Source: Burkholderiales bacterium (GTDB taxonomy: Bacteria > Pseudomonadota > Gammaproteobacteria > Burkholderiales > UBA11063). Taken from it: 34,582 nucleotides of DNA. This document shows positions 16,342-26,100 of this stretch, in pieces. Each line of letters begins with the position of its first letter. Position 1 is the first letter of the stretch. Both the position numbers and the translations under genes were made by a program. The stretch spans positions 1 to 34,582 of the forward strand of contig JAIEPY010000096.1 of NCBI GenBank assembly GCA_019748155.1. Direction: 5' to 3'. Under the pieces are notes generated by a model, which was not told the origin of the DNA, did no database searches, and saw nothing but the letters and a program-made list of their open reading frames with translations.

Positions 16342-17238
16342 TTAGCGTAAGCGCTCCAAAAAGCCTTCCAACTCATCAACTGAACTATAATTAATCGTGA
16401 TTTTACCGTGTCCGCCACGATTATGCTTAATCCCAACTAGCATACCAATTTTATCCGCAATACTTTCTTCCAAGCGTGAAATATCCGGGTCTTTGCGGAC
16501 TATTTTAATATTATCTGCACCATATTTTAGTTCGTGCAAGATTTTAGCAACTTTGTTTTCTACCTCTGCGGTGGTTAATTTCTTGGCAATAATTTCTTCT
16601 GCCAACGATAATTGATTTTCCTCGGAAAGTGGCAACAACGCACGAGCGTGGCCCATATCAAGCTTACGCTCCAATAACATATCTAATACCGGTGTAGTTA
16701 GGTTTAGTAAGCGCAGCGTATTAGAAATATTACTTCTTGACTTACCAGTTACCTGTGCCAATGCTTCATGGGTTAAACCAAACTCATCAATCAGCCGGCG
16801 ATAGCCTTGCGCTTCCTCGACAATATTTAAATCTTTACGCTGAATATTTTCAATCAACGAAACGGCTAAAGCCTCTTCATCGCTAAATTCACGAATAATC
16901 GCTGGAATACTCTCAAGACCTGCAATTTGCGACGCACGGAAACGACGCTCTCCAGCAATCAGCTCATAGTGTTCCGGCGCAATTTTCCGTAGTACAACTG
17001 GTTGAATCACGCCATTATGACGAATTGAATCCGCTAATTCTTGCAATTCTACTTCATCAAATACTTTCCGTGGTTGGTATTTACCTGCTTGAATTTTAGT
17101 TAATGAGATGTCACTAAGCTGATTTATTAATTCCGCTCTATCCCCAGAATTGTTCTCTAAGCTATTTGTGTCCAAATTAATTTTTGATGCGGATAATAAC
17201 GCATCTAAGCCCTTACCCAAGCCTGTTAATTTTGCCAT
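16342..17238 (-). CDS. parB: chromosome-partitioning protein ParB
   Basis: A protein of 298 residues from the ATG at 17238, which begins the conserved N-terminus Gly-Leu-Gly-Lys-Gly-Leu-Asp-Ala-Leu-Leu; a start nine codons earlier is possible. The ParB/Srx CTP-binding box Gly-Glu-Arg-Arg-Phe-Arg-Ala is visible, followed by Glu-Asn-Ile-Gln-Arg and a helix-turn-helix (Thr-His-Glu-Ala-Leu-Ala-Gln-Val-Thr-Gly). The C-terminus ends in a dimerisation-like Leu-Glu-Gly-Phe-Leu-Glu. It binds parS and spreads as a clamp to segregate the origin region. It follows parA by 32 nt. No perfect parS site was seen in the window. Confidence 0.94.
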   Translation of the reverse strand: MAKLTGLGKGLDALLSASKINLDTNSLENNSGDRAELINQLSDISLTKIQAGKYQPRKVFDEVELQELADSIRHNGVIQPVVLRKIAPEHYELIAGERRFRASQIAGLESIPAIIREFSDEEALAVSLIENIQRKDLNIVEEAQGYRRLIDEFGLTHEALAQVTGKSRSNISNTLRLLNLTTPVLDMLLERKLDMGHARALLPLSEENQLSLAEEIIAKKLTTAEVENKVAKILHELKYGADNIKIVRKDPDISRLEESIADKIGMLVGIKHNRGGHGKITINYSSVDELEGFLERLR

Positions 17239-17270
17239 TTGTTCTAACCACCATAAATAAAACATTTTTA

Positions 17271-18050
17271 TTATTCAACATTCATCTCACGCAGCCGCTT
17301 CAATAGCTCACGCGCCATCCTAATATATGCTTGTGAACCAACCGCCTCAACATCTAAAGCAACTGCCGACGTGCCATAACTTGGTGCCTCAGCTAATCTC
17401 ACGGTACGTGGAATTGAAACATAAAATACCTTATCATCAAAGTACTCTACCAGCTGCGCAGATACCTGCAATGCCAAATTATTGCGTTTGTCATACATCG
17501 TACGCAAAATCCCCAAGAGCACAAGCTCTGGATTTAGTTTAGCTTTCATTAATTTAATGGTGTTTAGCAAATCAGTTAATCCTTCCAGTGCATAATATTC
17601 ACACTGAATCGGAACTAAAACATAATCCGCAGCACTCAAAGCATTTAGCGTTAACAAACTTAACGATGGCGGACAGTCGATTAAGATTAAATCATATTTC
17701 TCTTTCACCTTGTGCAAGGCTTGTTTCAAACGAAATTCACGTTCTGCCAAATCAACTAGCTCAATCTCTGCACCAGCCAGATTACGATTAGATGGCAGCA
17801 AATCAAATTTACAGCTCTCAGACTTTACAATCGCATCTTCCAACGCTACATTATTGATTAAAACATCATAGATGCTCTGTTTCAAATTATTTTTGTCAAC
17901 TCCGGCACCAGTAGTAGCATTGGCTTGTGGATCGATATCAATCACCAAAACTTTTTTACGACTTTGGACTAAGGCAGTCGCCAGATTAACAACCGTGGTG
18001 GTTTTTCCAACCCCACCCTTCTGATTAACTATAACTATTACATTTTTCAT
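17271..18050 (-). CDS. parA: chromosome-partitioning ATPase ParA (Soj)
   Basis: A protein of 259 residues from the ATG at 18050, whose ATGA overlaps the rsmG stop; an in-frame start 23 codons upstream lies inside rsmG and is rejected. The deviant Walker A motif Lys-Gly-Gly-Val-Gly-Lys-Thr-Thr is at 11-18, Walker A' is Val-Ile-Asp-Ile-Asp-Pro-Gln-Ala, and Walker B is Leu-Ile-Asp-Cys-Pro-Pro. There is no N-terminal helix-turn-helix, matching chromosomal Soj-type ParA rather than most plasmid forms. It drives origin segregation together with ParB. The rsmG-parA-parB order is the common chromosomal arrangement. Confidence 0.95.
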   Translation of the reverse strand: MKNVIVIVNQKGGVGKTTTVVNLATALVQSRKKVLVIDIDPQANATTGAGVDKNNLKQSIYDVLINNVALEDAIVKSESCKFDLLPSNRNLAGAEIELVDLAEREFRLKQALHKVKEKYDLILIDCPPSLSLLTLNALSAADYVLVPIQCEYYALEGLTDLLNTIKLMKAKLNPELVLLGILRTMYDKRNNLALQVSAQLVEYFDDKVFYVSIPRTVRLAEAPSYGTSAVALDVEAVGSQAYIRMARELLKRLREMNVE

Positions 18051-18676
18051 GCACGTTTCATCTCTATCAAAAATCGTTTGGCATCTAAATACGGAACTTT
18101 TAACTCTATTTGGCTGCATTCAAATCCGCTAATCTCTTTCATTTCGCTAAGTCCACGCTCTGCCTTCATTGCTAAATAACAACCGTTTTCGGCAAGCAAG
18201 TGCTCTGTTAACTGAATAAATAAAGCTAAATCAGCAAATGCCCGTGAGGTAATAACTGTAAATAATTTATCTGGGGTATATGATTCAACGCGTTTACAAA
18301 CTACATTTAGATTATTAAGTCCAAGTTCAATTTTCACCTGCTGTAAAAAAGTACTTTTTTTATTATTACTATCCAAAACGGTAATCTGTACATCTGATAG
18401 CACTATCGCTAAAATAACACCCGGCACGCCCATCCCGCTACCAACATCAAGCACTCGGGCATCTGCCGGAATATGTGCAACCAAGCTCAAACCATCAAGC
18501 AAATGCTGAATAATCAAATCACGAGGATTGGTAATTGCCGTCAAACTATACACTTTATTCCAACGTAATAAAATATCTTTATACGCGACTAACTGCTTTA
18601 ATTGGCTCGCTGTAACCCTCAATCCCAGCTGCGTAATTCCATCAACTAATAATTCGCATAATTGATTATCATTCAT
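18047..18676 (-). CDS. rsmG: 16S rRNA (guanine527-N7)-methyltransferase RsmG (GidB)
   Basis: A 209-residue protein, the standard RsmG length. The SAM-binding motif Val-Leu-Asp-Val-Gly-Ser-Gly-Met-Gly-Val-Pro-Gly is at 75-86, followed by Val-Leu-Asp-Ser-Asn-Asn-Lys-Lys, and Ser-Arg-Ala-Phe-Ala is near residue 145. It methylates N7 of G527 of 16S rRNA. The start ATG overlaps the stop of the upstream HAD gene (TAATG), and its TGA overlaps the parA start. It usually follows mnmG (gidA), which is absent here. Confidence 0.95.
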   Translation of the reverse strand: MNDNQLCELLVDGITQLGLRVTASQLKQLVAYKDILLRWNKVYSLTAITNPRDLIIQHLLDGLSLVAHIPADARVLDVGSGMGVPGVILAIVLSDVQITVLDSNNKKSTFLQQVKIELGLNNLNVVCKRVESYTPDKLFTVITSRAFADLALFIQLTEHLLAENGCYLAMKAERGLSEMKEISGFECSQIELKVPYLDAKRFLIEMKRA

Positions 18677-19314
18677 TAACGACCGCTCCAGCGCTCAACA
18701 CTATCCCCACTGACATAAAACGGTTCATTGGCATAATCAAACAAAGCATAATCGCCCGCAGAATTGCCATAAGCATAGCTATAGCTAAAAGATAGATGAT
18801 TTTCAGCCAAAAATTGTTTAATCCGTGTTACCTTTTCTCTGCCATAACAGTTATGTGTTTGCAAACGCCCAGTCACTCGATTGCGCTTATCAATATCAAT
18901 CTCGGTTGCAATCACATAATCTAATTTATGCAGCCGCGCCCAATAGCGTAAATAAATGCCTAAATTAGCACTTACCAGAACCAAAGTATGACCATGCTCA
19001 CGGTGCCACTCTAATTTCGAATAAACTGCAGGCTTAAGGTATTTATTTAAACGGGTGAGTGCAAAATTCTTGGCTTTTTGTTCGAGAACATAGCTTTTCA
19101 TTCCGGCGATAACGCGCTGCAAGGTGAGTTGTTTAGCTTGCTCATTATTGATAAGCCGTAAAGTATAACGAATCACTATTGGTAATAAACTAGGTACGCA
19201 ACTTAGAAAACGCCAAATCCCCACCGCATAAATCAAAAATGGAAGCAGCGTATCTCGACTGGATAGTGTGCCATCGAAATCAAAATATGCGACAATTTGT
19301 CGTCCTTCCTGCAT
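18676..19314 (-). CDS. HAD-superfamily phosphatase, subfamily IB (PgpC-like)
   Basis: A protein of 212 residues starting at the ATG at 19314, one base after the prfA stop; the longer in-frame start lies inside prfA. Motif I is Phe-Asp-Phe-Asp-Gly-Thr-Leu, then Leu-Val-Ser-Ala-Asn near residue 105, and a late Gly-Asn-Ser-Ala-Gly-Asp motif. A hydrophobic stretch at about 25-55 could associate with the membrane. The overall pattern (Asp-Thr-Leu-Leu-Pro-Phe-Leu) resembles phosphatidylglycerophosphatase C and related HAD-IB enzymes; the PgpC function is a suggestion only. It sits where prmC often follows prfA. Confidence 0.82.
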   Translation of the reverse strand: MQEGRQIVAYFDFDGTLSSRDTLLPFLIYAVGIWRFLSCVPSLLPIVIRYTLRLINNEQAKQLTLQRVIAGMKSYVLEQKAKNFALTRLNKYLKPAVYSKLEWHREHGHTLVLVSANLGIYLRYWARLHKLDYVIATEIDIDKRNRVTGRLQTHNCYGREKVTRIKQFLAENHLSFSYSYAYGNSAGDYALFDYANEPFYVSGDSVERWSGR

Positions 19315-19315
19315 C

Positions 19316-20395
19316 TTAGCGATCTCCCATACTTGCCAGCAATTCAGCCTGATGTTCAGCAATTAATGAATTCGTTAACTCATCCAAATCACCATCCATT
19401 ATATACTCAAGTTTATATAAGGTTAAATTAATCCGATGATCCGACATCCGTCCTTGTGGGAAGTTATAGGTTCTAATCCGCTCAGAGCGATCTCCCGAAC
19501 CAACCAAACTCTTACGCTGAGCTGATTCTTTGGCTTGCTGCTCACGAATTTGCACATCTTTAATCCGAGTAGCTAACAATGATAATGCCCGCGCTTTATT
19601 TTTATGTTGCGAACGATCATCTTGGCACTCAACCACAATCCCTGTTGGTAAATGAGTAACCCGAATTGCTGAATCAGTCTTATTAATATGCTGACCTCCA
19701 GCACCGGAAGCACGGAAAGTATCAACTCTCAGTTCAGATGGATTAATTTCAACCTCGGCAACCTCATCCGCTTCAGGCATAATTGCAACTGTACAAGCTG
19801 AAGTATGTACCCGACCTTGCGACTCGGTAGCGGGAACCCGTTGTACCCGATGCGCACCAGATTCAAATTTCAAGCGTGAATAAACCCCGCTGCCCATGAT
19901 TTTAGCCACGATCTCTTTATAGCCTCCAACGTCAGACTCCGCAGAAGAGACTACCTCAACTTGCCAGCCCATACGCTCGGCATAACGCGAATACATCCGA
20001 AATAAATCACCCGAAAATAACGCCGACTCATCACCACCAGTACCCGCGCGAATTTCCAAATAGACGTTTTTATCATCATTCGCATCTTTAGGTAACAATA
20101 GCTTCTGTAAATCTAGCTCAAGTTCTTCGATTTTAGTTTTTGCTGCTGCCAATTCGCTTTGGGCAAACTCTTTCATCTCCGGATCAGATAACAATAATTC
20201 TGCAGTTTCCAGATCTTCAGCACATTTAGTATATTCAGCAAACTTTTCCACTACTGGAGTTAGCTCCGCATACTCACGATTTAAACGAGTGAACTCATTC
20301 ATATCGTTAGTTATTTCTGGCTGAGATAATAAGCTGGATAATTCTTTCTGACGCTCACCTAATATCGTTAATTTATCAATAACACTTTGCTTCAT
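19316..20395 (-). CDS. prfA: peptide chain release factor 1
   Basis: A 359-residue protein, the usual RF1 length. The stop-codon-recognition motif Pro-Ala-Thr (188-190) identifies RF1 rather than RF2, and Gly-Gly-Gln at 233-235 is the hydrolysis motif that enters the peptidyl-transferase centre. The N-terminal coiled-coil region is intact. It recognises UAA and UAG. It begins 9 nt after the hemA stop and ends 1 nt before the HAD-IB gene. hemA-prfA is a conserved pair, but the RF methyltransferase prmC is missing from its usual third place. Confidence 0.97.
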   Translation of the reverse strand: MKQSVIDKLTILGERQKELSSLLSQPEITNDMNEFTRLNREYAELTPVVEKFAEYTKCAEDLETAELLLSDPEMKEFAQSELAAAKTKIEELELDLQKLLLPKDANDDKNVYLEIRAGTGGDESALFSGDLFRMYSRYAERMGWQVEVVSSAESDVGGYKEIVAKIMGSGVYSRLKFESGAHRVQRVPATESQGRVHTSACTVAIMPEADEVAEVEINPSELRVDTFRASGAGGQHINKTDSAIRVTHLPTGIVVECQDDRSQHKNKARALSLLATRIKDVQIREQQAKESAQRKSLVGSGDRSERIRTYNFPQGRMSDHRINLTLYKLEYIMDGDLDELTNSLIAEHQAELLASMGDR

Positions 20396-20404
20396 TAAAT
20401 ACCT

Positions 20405-21649
20405 CTAAACTTCCAAACTATATAAATGCCCCAGCAAATTAACTAAATCATCTTGCTGATGTCCGTTACTGGCACATATATTTACCGTTGGATTATGTAA
20501 TAAACGATTGGTAAGCTGGACCGATAATTGCTTTAACACCTCACTCGGTGACTCACCATTTAATAACTGTTTTTCTGCTGCTGCCAAGCTCTCTAATCGA
20601 ATCGACTCTGCTTGCTCACGTAACTTACGAATCAGCGGTGCAAAACCACGTTTACGCAACCATGAGTGATAATCTTCCAATTTAGCAGCTATAATTCCTT
20701 CCGCTTCTACTGCGGCAAATTTACGCTTTTCAAGTCCAACATCAACTAATTTGGCAATATCATCGACGGTAAAAAGATGAATATTGGCATACTGTTTTAG
20801 TCCGCGTTCAACCAGTAATGGCATTGATAAATCAATAATTAGCTTAGCTTTATTTTGAATAATATCTTGCTGCATCATTGCTTCAGTTAACAGCGGAGAA
20901 TTATTCGCACAACAAATAACCACTGTAGCATAATCATTTATCACTTCAGCTAGGTTAGCCAGCGAATCAACTGAGGCTCCAATCTTTGCTGCAACCAAAC
21001 CAGCATTAGCAACGCTACGATTAATTACTAATTTATCACCTAAATCCAGATAAACAAAATGCGGCGCAATTTGTTGCATCATTTGCCCGGCACCAATAAA
21101 CAGTATATTACGATTAGGTAGTTTATCTAAATACGCCGCTACATAATCAACAACCGCGTGCCCCATCGAAATAGCGACATTATTAATCGCGGTATGATTA
21201 CGAACCTCTTTTTCAACTGCTAAAGCCATTTGAAATAAGCCCGCCAAATTACTACCCAGCGCAGAATGCTCATGGGCAATATCCATCGCTGATTTTACCT
21301 GAGCAACAATCTCGGTTTCACCAAGTACCATTGACTCTAAGCCTGAAATTACCCGAAAAAGATGATGCGCACACTCCTGCCCCTGATACACATAACTATG
21401 CTGACGAATCGTCCGCGGGCAGACATTATGCATATCACACAAAGCGTTAATCACAAAATTGATATCATTGGCAATACAGTATAGCTCAGTCCGATTGCAA
21501 GTCGAGAGTAAGACGACTTCTTTGACAATCCCGGAATTAATAAAACGTTTTAAAACTAACGGAACTTCTTCACTAGCAAAAGCCAAGCGATCACGTAGTT
21601 CAAAATCTGCGGTTTGATAATTCAAACCAAAAACTAAAGGTTGTAACAT
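20405..21649 (-). CDS. hemA: glutamyl-tRNA reductase HemA
   Basis: A 414-residue protein with catalytic Cys51 in Leu-Leu-Ser-Thr-Cys-Asn-Arg-Thr-Glu, the Gly-Glu-Thr-Glu-Ile motif, an NADPH-binding Gly-Ala-Gly-Gln-Met-Met near residue 185, and a C-terminal helical dimerisation domain. It reduces glutamyl-tRNA(Glu) to glutamate-1-semialdehyde, the first committed step of the C5 tetrapyrrole pathway. That route, rather than ALA synthase, indicates a proteobacterium outside the alpha class. It is the first gene of the hemA-prfA-HAD-rsmG-parA-parB series; no clear promoter could be assigned upstream. Confidence 0.97.
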   Translation of the reverse strand: MLQPLVFGLNYQTADFELRDRLAFASEEVPLVLKRFINSGIVKEVVLLSTCNRTELYCIANDINFVINALCDMHNVCPRTIRQHSYVYQGQECAHHLFRVISGLESMVLGETEIVAQVKSAMDIAHEHSALGSNLAGLFQMALAVEKEVRNHTAINNVAISMGHAVVDYVAAYLDKLPNRNILFIGAGQMMQQIAPHFVYLDLGDKLVINRSVANAGLVAAKIGASVDSLANLAEVINDYATVVICCANNSPLLTEAMMQQDIIQNKAKLIIDLSMPLLVERGLKQYANIHLFTVDDIAKLVDVGLEKRKFAAVEAEGIIAAKLEDYHSWLRKRGFAPLIRKLREQAESIRLESLAAAEKQLLNGESPSEVLKQLSVQLTNRLLHNPTVNICASNGHQQDDLVNLLGHLYSLEV

Positions 21650-21677
21650 AAAATTCTTATTTGTAAATTATTTCAAT

Positions 21678-21832
21678 TACTGGAATATAAGGCTACTTAT
21701 TAGGTTTAATGTAAGTACTTATACTCTAAAATTTGTAACTATTGGAATATGAAGCAAGAGTTAGGCGCAATGCGACGAAGTGTACATAAGAAGTACATAA
21801 GGAGCATTGCAACGACACTATTGCAAAATAGT
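21678..21832. repeat. cluster of short repeats and hairpins between tolC and hemA
   Basis: The 191-bp spacer holds several repeats: imperfect copies of TACTGGAATATAAGG and TATTGGAATATGAAG (about 21678-21692 and 21739-21753); an 11-bp near-perfect tandem, GTACATAAGAA then GTACATAAGGA (21782-21803); an inverted repeat GCAATGC (21767-21773) and GCATTGC (21804-21810) flanking that tandem; and a small hairpin ACTATT-GCAA-AATAGT (21817-21832). There is no T-tract, so it is not a standard terminator. It may be a dispersed intergenic repeat element; genome-wide copies cannot be judged here. Confidence 0.6.
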
Positions 21833-21840
21833 CCGAACAG

Positions 21841-23190
21841 TTACGGTTTAATATTGGTATTAATATCTTGAATAAACTTATCATTAATACTACCATCTAA
21901 ATAGCGCAGTTGAATTCGCGCCATAAGATACTGATAGCGTGACTGTTGATAAGTTTGAAAAGTTTGATAATAGTTCTTCTGTGAATTTACTAGATCCACA
22001 CTATTACGTACCCCAACCTGATAACCTAACTGATCCGAATCCAGCTTAGTTTTAGCAGATTTAAGTGCTGTTTGCTGCGCTTTAACTAAGCTAACACCAT
22101 TAAGCACCTGCCAGTAACTATTACGAATATTTTGATCCGTTTGTCGCTCAACACTCACCAATTGCTGCTGAGAGGCAACATAGGTAGCACGTGCTTGACG
22201 AACCCCTGCATTAACACTACCACCAGAATAAATCGGCACGTTTAACTGCAGACCTATCCCACCATTAGAGTAACTAGATAATGGAGTTCCCGGTACACTA
22301 GTTAATTGTTGTACTTGTGCTGGTGTTGCATTAGTATTATCCAAACCTCCAGTATCCTGATACTGATAAGTTCCATTCACATTCAAAGTCGGTAAGTGTC
22401 CAGAGATTGCAATATGAACATCTTGGTTTGCCATCGCAACTTGCGTCAGTGATACCTTGATGTTTAGATTACCCGACTCCCCCATCTGTGACCATTTATC
22501 TGCGCTTTGTGGGTTTGGAGGAACTAATTTAAGATCATCCACTACAGACTGAATTTTCTCAGGATCTAAACCAGTTATATTTTGAAAAATATTTTTCTTA
22601 TAAATCAAATCGTTGGTCGCTTGAATTTCCTGTGCTGCAGAAGAATCATAGCCAGCTTGCGCATCATTCACATCGGCAATCGTAACGGTTCCGACTTCAA
22701 ATGATTTTTTGGCTTGATTCATTTGCTTCTCAAGGGCTTCCTTAGTCTTTGTGATGGATAGCAACGTATCCTGTGCATAAAGAACATCCACATACGCCTG
22801 AGCAACCGTAACCAATAATTGTTGTTTAGCATTTTCAAGCTGTAAATTACCAATCTGTGCAGAGTATTGACCTTTAGAGAAGGTTGAGAACTTACTCCAG
22901 TCAAAAACTACTTGCGTCAACTGAGCAGAATAAACTGGCTGATGATAGTAAGCTTCAATTCCACCTTGATTAAAGTAATTTTCAGAAAGACTTGCTGAAC
23001 CACTAATTTGCGGAAGTAACTTGCCCAATGCGATATTCTTTTGCTCTATCGTGGCATCACTGCTTGCAATTTGTTGTAAATATGTTGCATTATAGCTTAA
23101 GGCTTGCTGATAAGCATAGGACAAATCATAGGCAAATGCAGCTGAGTTAATGCATCCACTTAGCAATAGAACACTTAATATTTTTTTCAT
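21841..23190 (-). CDS. tolC: TolC-family outer-membrane efflux protein
   Basis: A 449-residue protein with a 20-residue signal peptide (cleavage after Ala-Phe-Ala likely) and the duplicated coiled-coil/beta-strand architecture of TolC (Gln-Ala-Leu near the start; the second half begins near Tyr-Arg/Val-Gly-Val-Arg). Cys13 within Leu-Ser-Gly-Cys resembles a lipobox, so lipidation cannot be excluded, though the Ala-Phe-Ala site fits better. It forms the outer-membrane and periplasmic exit duct for RND pumps. Its ATG overlaps the RND stop (ATGA), indicating coupled translation. It is the last gene of a two-gene operon. Confidence 0.92.
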   Translation of the reverse strand: MKKILSVLLLSGCINSAAFAYDLSYAYQQALSYNATYLQQIASSDATIEQKNIALGKLLPQISGSASLSENYFNQGGIEAYYHQPVYSAQLTQVVFDWSKFSTFSKGQYSAQIGNLQLENAKQQLLVTVAQAYVDVLYAQDTLLSITKTKEALEKQMNQAKKSFEVGTVTIADVNDAQAGYDSSAAQEIQATNDLIYKKNIFQNITGLDPEKIQSVVDDLKLVPPNPQSADKWSQMGESGNLNIKVSLTQVAMANQDVHIAISGHLPTLNVNGTYQYQDTGGLDNTNATPAQVQQLTSVPGTPLSSYSNGGIGLQLNVPIYSGGSVNAGVRQARATYVASQQQLVSVERQTDQNIRNSYWQVLNGVSLVKAQQTALKSAKTKLDSDQLGYQVGVRNSVDLVNSQKNYYQTFQTYQQSRYQYLMARIQLRYLDGSINDKFIQDINTNIKP

Positions 23191-26100
23191 AGCTTAACTT
23201 CCTTTTCCTGAGGTTTAGTGACCTTAAATGCCCAAGCATATAAGGCCGGAAGGAATATCAATGTTAATAAAGTCGCAACGAATAAGCCACCCATTACCGC
23301 TACTGCCATTGGTCCCCAGAATGCACTGCTAATCAAAGGTATCATTCCCAAAATAGCAGCAGCTGCTGTTAGCATGATCGGTCTAAAACGACGTACTACT
23401 GACATTTTTACAGCTTCATATGGCGCCTCACCTTTTTTGATATCACTTTCAATTTGGTCAATTAAAATTACTGAGTTACGCATAATAATCCCAAGTAATG
23501 CAATTACGCCCAATAACGCCACAAAACCAAATGGAGCATTTAGCATAATTAATGATAACGTTACACCAATCATGCCAAGTGGCGCAGTTGCTAACACTAG
23601 CAATGAACGCTTAAAACTATTTAACTGCAACATTAATAAAGTAAGCACGATTAAGAACATCACCGGATATAATGCAGCAATTGGTGCACTGGCTTTTTGT
23701 GATGACTCAACTCCACCACCCATTTCAATATGATAGCCAAGAGGCAAGGTTTTTTCCAATTCTTTTAATTTTGGATAAATTTTACTTGCTATATCATTGC
23801 CTTGCACACCATCAACAACATCAGCGCGAACAGTGATTGCCGGTACACGACTTCGGCGATATTTCAGACTTGGCTCGGTAATAAAGATTGCTTTAGCAAT
23901 TTGTCCGACCGGAACAAACGCATTACTTGCCGTCTGAATCATTAGGTTACTTAAGTCACTCGGCTGAGTTCTTTCTGACTTATTAAGTTCCGCAACAACC
24001 GGAATATACTCGTCTTTATCCAGATAATAAGTCATCGTTGACCCAGAGAGCAAGGTATTTAGCTGCTGCTCTAAATCACTGGAAGAAAGACCAATTTCCT
24101 GAGCTTTATTTTGATTAACCTCAAGTCGAATTGATTTTAGATCATCACCCCAATTATTATTAACATTTTTAGTATATGGGTTTTGTCTTATAATACTTTC
24201 AACTTGTTCAGAAATACCCAATAGTTCCTTATTGTCAGTTCCTGAGATCCTAAATTGAATAGGATAGCCAACCGGAGGACCTAACTCCATTAATTTTACT
24301 TTATGTCTAACATCAGGATATTTGGTCGATAAAATTTGGTCTAATTTTTTTGCAACTATTTCGCGGTCTTTACCACCTTTGCTCATAATCAAAAGTTGGG
24401 CAAAGTTGGTGTTTTCTTGTTGCACATCTAACGATAAAACAAATCTAGGCGCCCCAACACCGATAAATGTTGTAACTGCTTCAATACCACTTTCTTTTAA
24501 CGCTAATTTTTCAAAGCTACTAGCTTGTGATTCTGTATTATAGATTGATGATGAATATGGCAACCACATATCAACCAAAATTTCCGGTCGATCTGATGCC
24601 GGGAAAAACTGTTGTGCCACAAATAGGCGAAATATCACTAACGATAGTACAAATATTCCAACCGTACCCAATACTACAGTTTTTTTAAATTGAAGCACCA
24701 AATCTAAAAAGGCTTTAAATTTGTTATATAATTTGCTATCAAATATATCTTTGCCAGCATGAGCCGCTGCAATTTTCCGATACTTTTCAACTGGTAAAAG
24801 ATGAAACCCCAAGTATGGAGTAAAGATTACGGCAACAAACCATGAGACTATTAATGAAATAGCAACCACAGAGAATAATGAAAAAACATATTCGCCAGTC
24901 GTTGAGCTATTTAATCCGACAGGTAAAAACCCCGCAACCGTAATTAACGTTCCAGACAGCATTGGGAATGCAGTTGAAGTGTAAGCATACGTTGCAGCGT
25001 CAAACTTATCCATCCCCTCTTCCAGCTTCTGCACCATCATCTCAACTGCAATAATCGCATCATCGACCAAGAGCCCAAGTGAAATGATTAATGCACCGAG
25101 TGAAATACGTTGTAAATCAATTCCCAGCAATAGCATAATGATAAATGTAACAGACAACACCAATGGAATGGTAATCGCAACAACAATACCAGTTCTAAAG
25201 CCTAAACTTACAAAACTAACCACTAAGACGATCAATACCGCCTCAATCAAACTCTCAACAAATTCTTCAATCGCTTTGTTTACCACATGTGGCTGATCTG
25301 AAACTACATATTCATTTATACCAACTGGTATTTTATCTTTAATACTCTTATATTTATCAACAATCTTCTGACCACTACCAATAATATCGGCGTTATCTTT
25401 TAACACTATACCAAGAAGAATTACCGGTTGTCCATTATAATGAACTTTATTTGTTGGAGGGTCAACAAATTGGCGCTTGATATCCGCAATATCACCGAGT
25501 CTAAAAATCTTACCATTGGCAGCAATTGGTAAACTTCTGACTTCCTCAAGATTTTCAAAATTACCAGTTACCCGTACCTGAATTTCATCACCCGTGGTAT
25601 TAAAACTCCCGGCTGAATTAACTGCATTTTGATTCTGAATCGCACTTAACACCTGAGTTAAACTAACACCTAAGGTTGATAATTTACTACTATTAATATT
25701 AACCGTAATTTGCTCAGGCTGAGTTCCAATTAAATCAATTTTTTTCACACCATCAACAGAAAGCAACTCGCGTTTAACACCTTCAATAACGCGGCGTAGC
25801 TCTTCAAAATTATAACCACTCGCCTGAAATGCAAATATATTACTATAAGTATCTCCAAACTCATCATTGAATGCAGGACCAATTACTCCAGGCGGTAGAG
25901 TCGATTTCATATCGCTAATTTTTTTACGAACCTGATACCAGGAATCAGTTACATCACGTCCTCGAATAGTATCTCCCAATTCAACGGTAATAATCGCTGA
26001 ACCAGGTCTAATTTGCGACGAAGTATTATCTAAAGTAGAAAGCTCCAAAAGCTTCTTCTCAATTTTATCGACTACCTGATCTTCCATCTGCTGTTCGGTT

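Noticed and set aside
18040-18062. CACGTTTCA sequence at the rsmG/parA junction resembling half of a parS site
   Set aside because: It lacks the second arm of the TGTTTCACGTGAAACA palindrome and lies within overlapping coding sequence.
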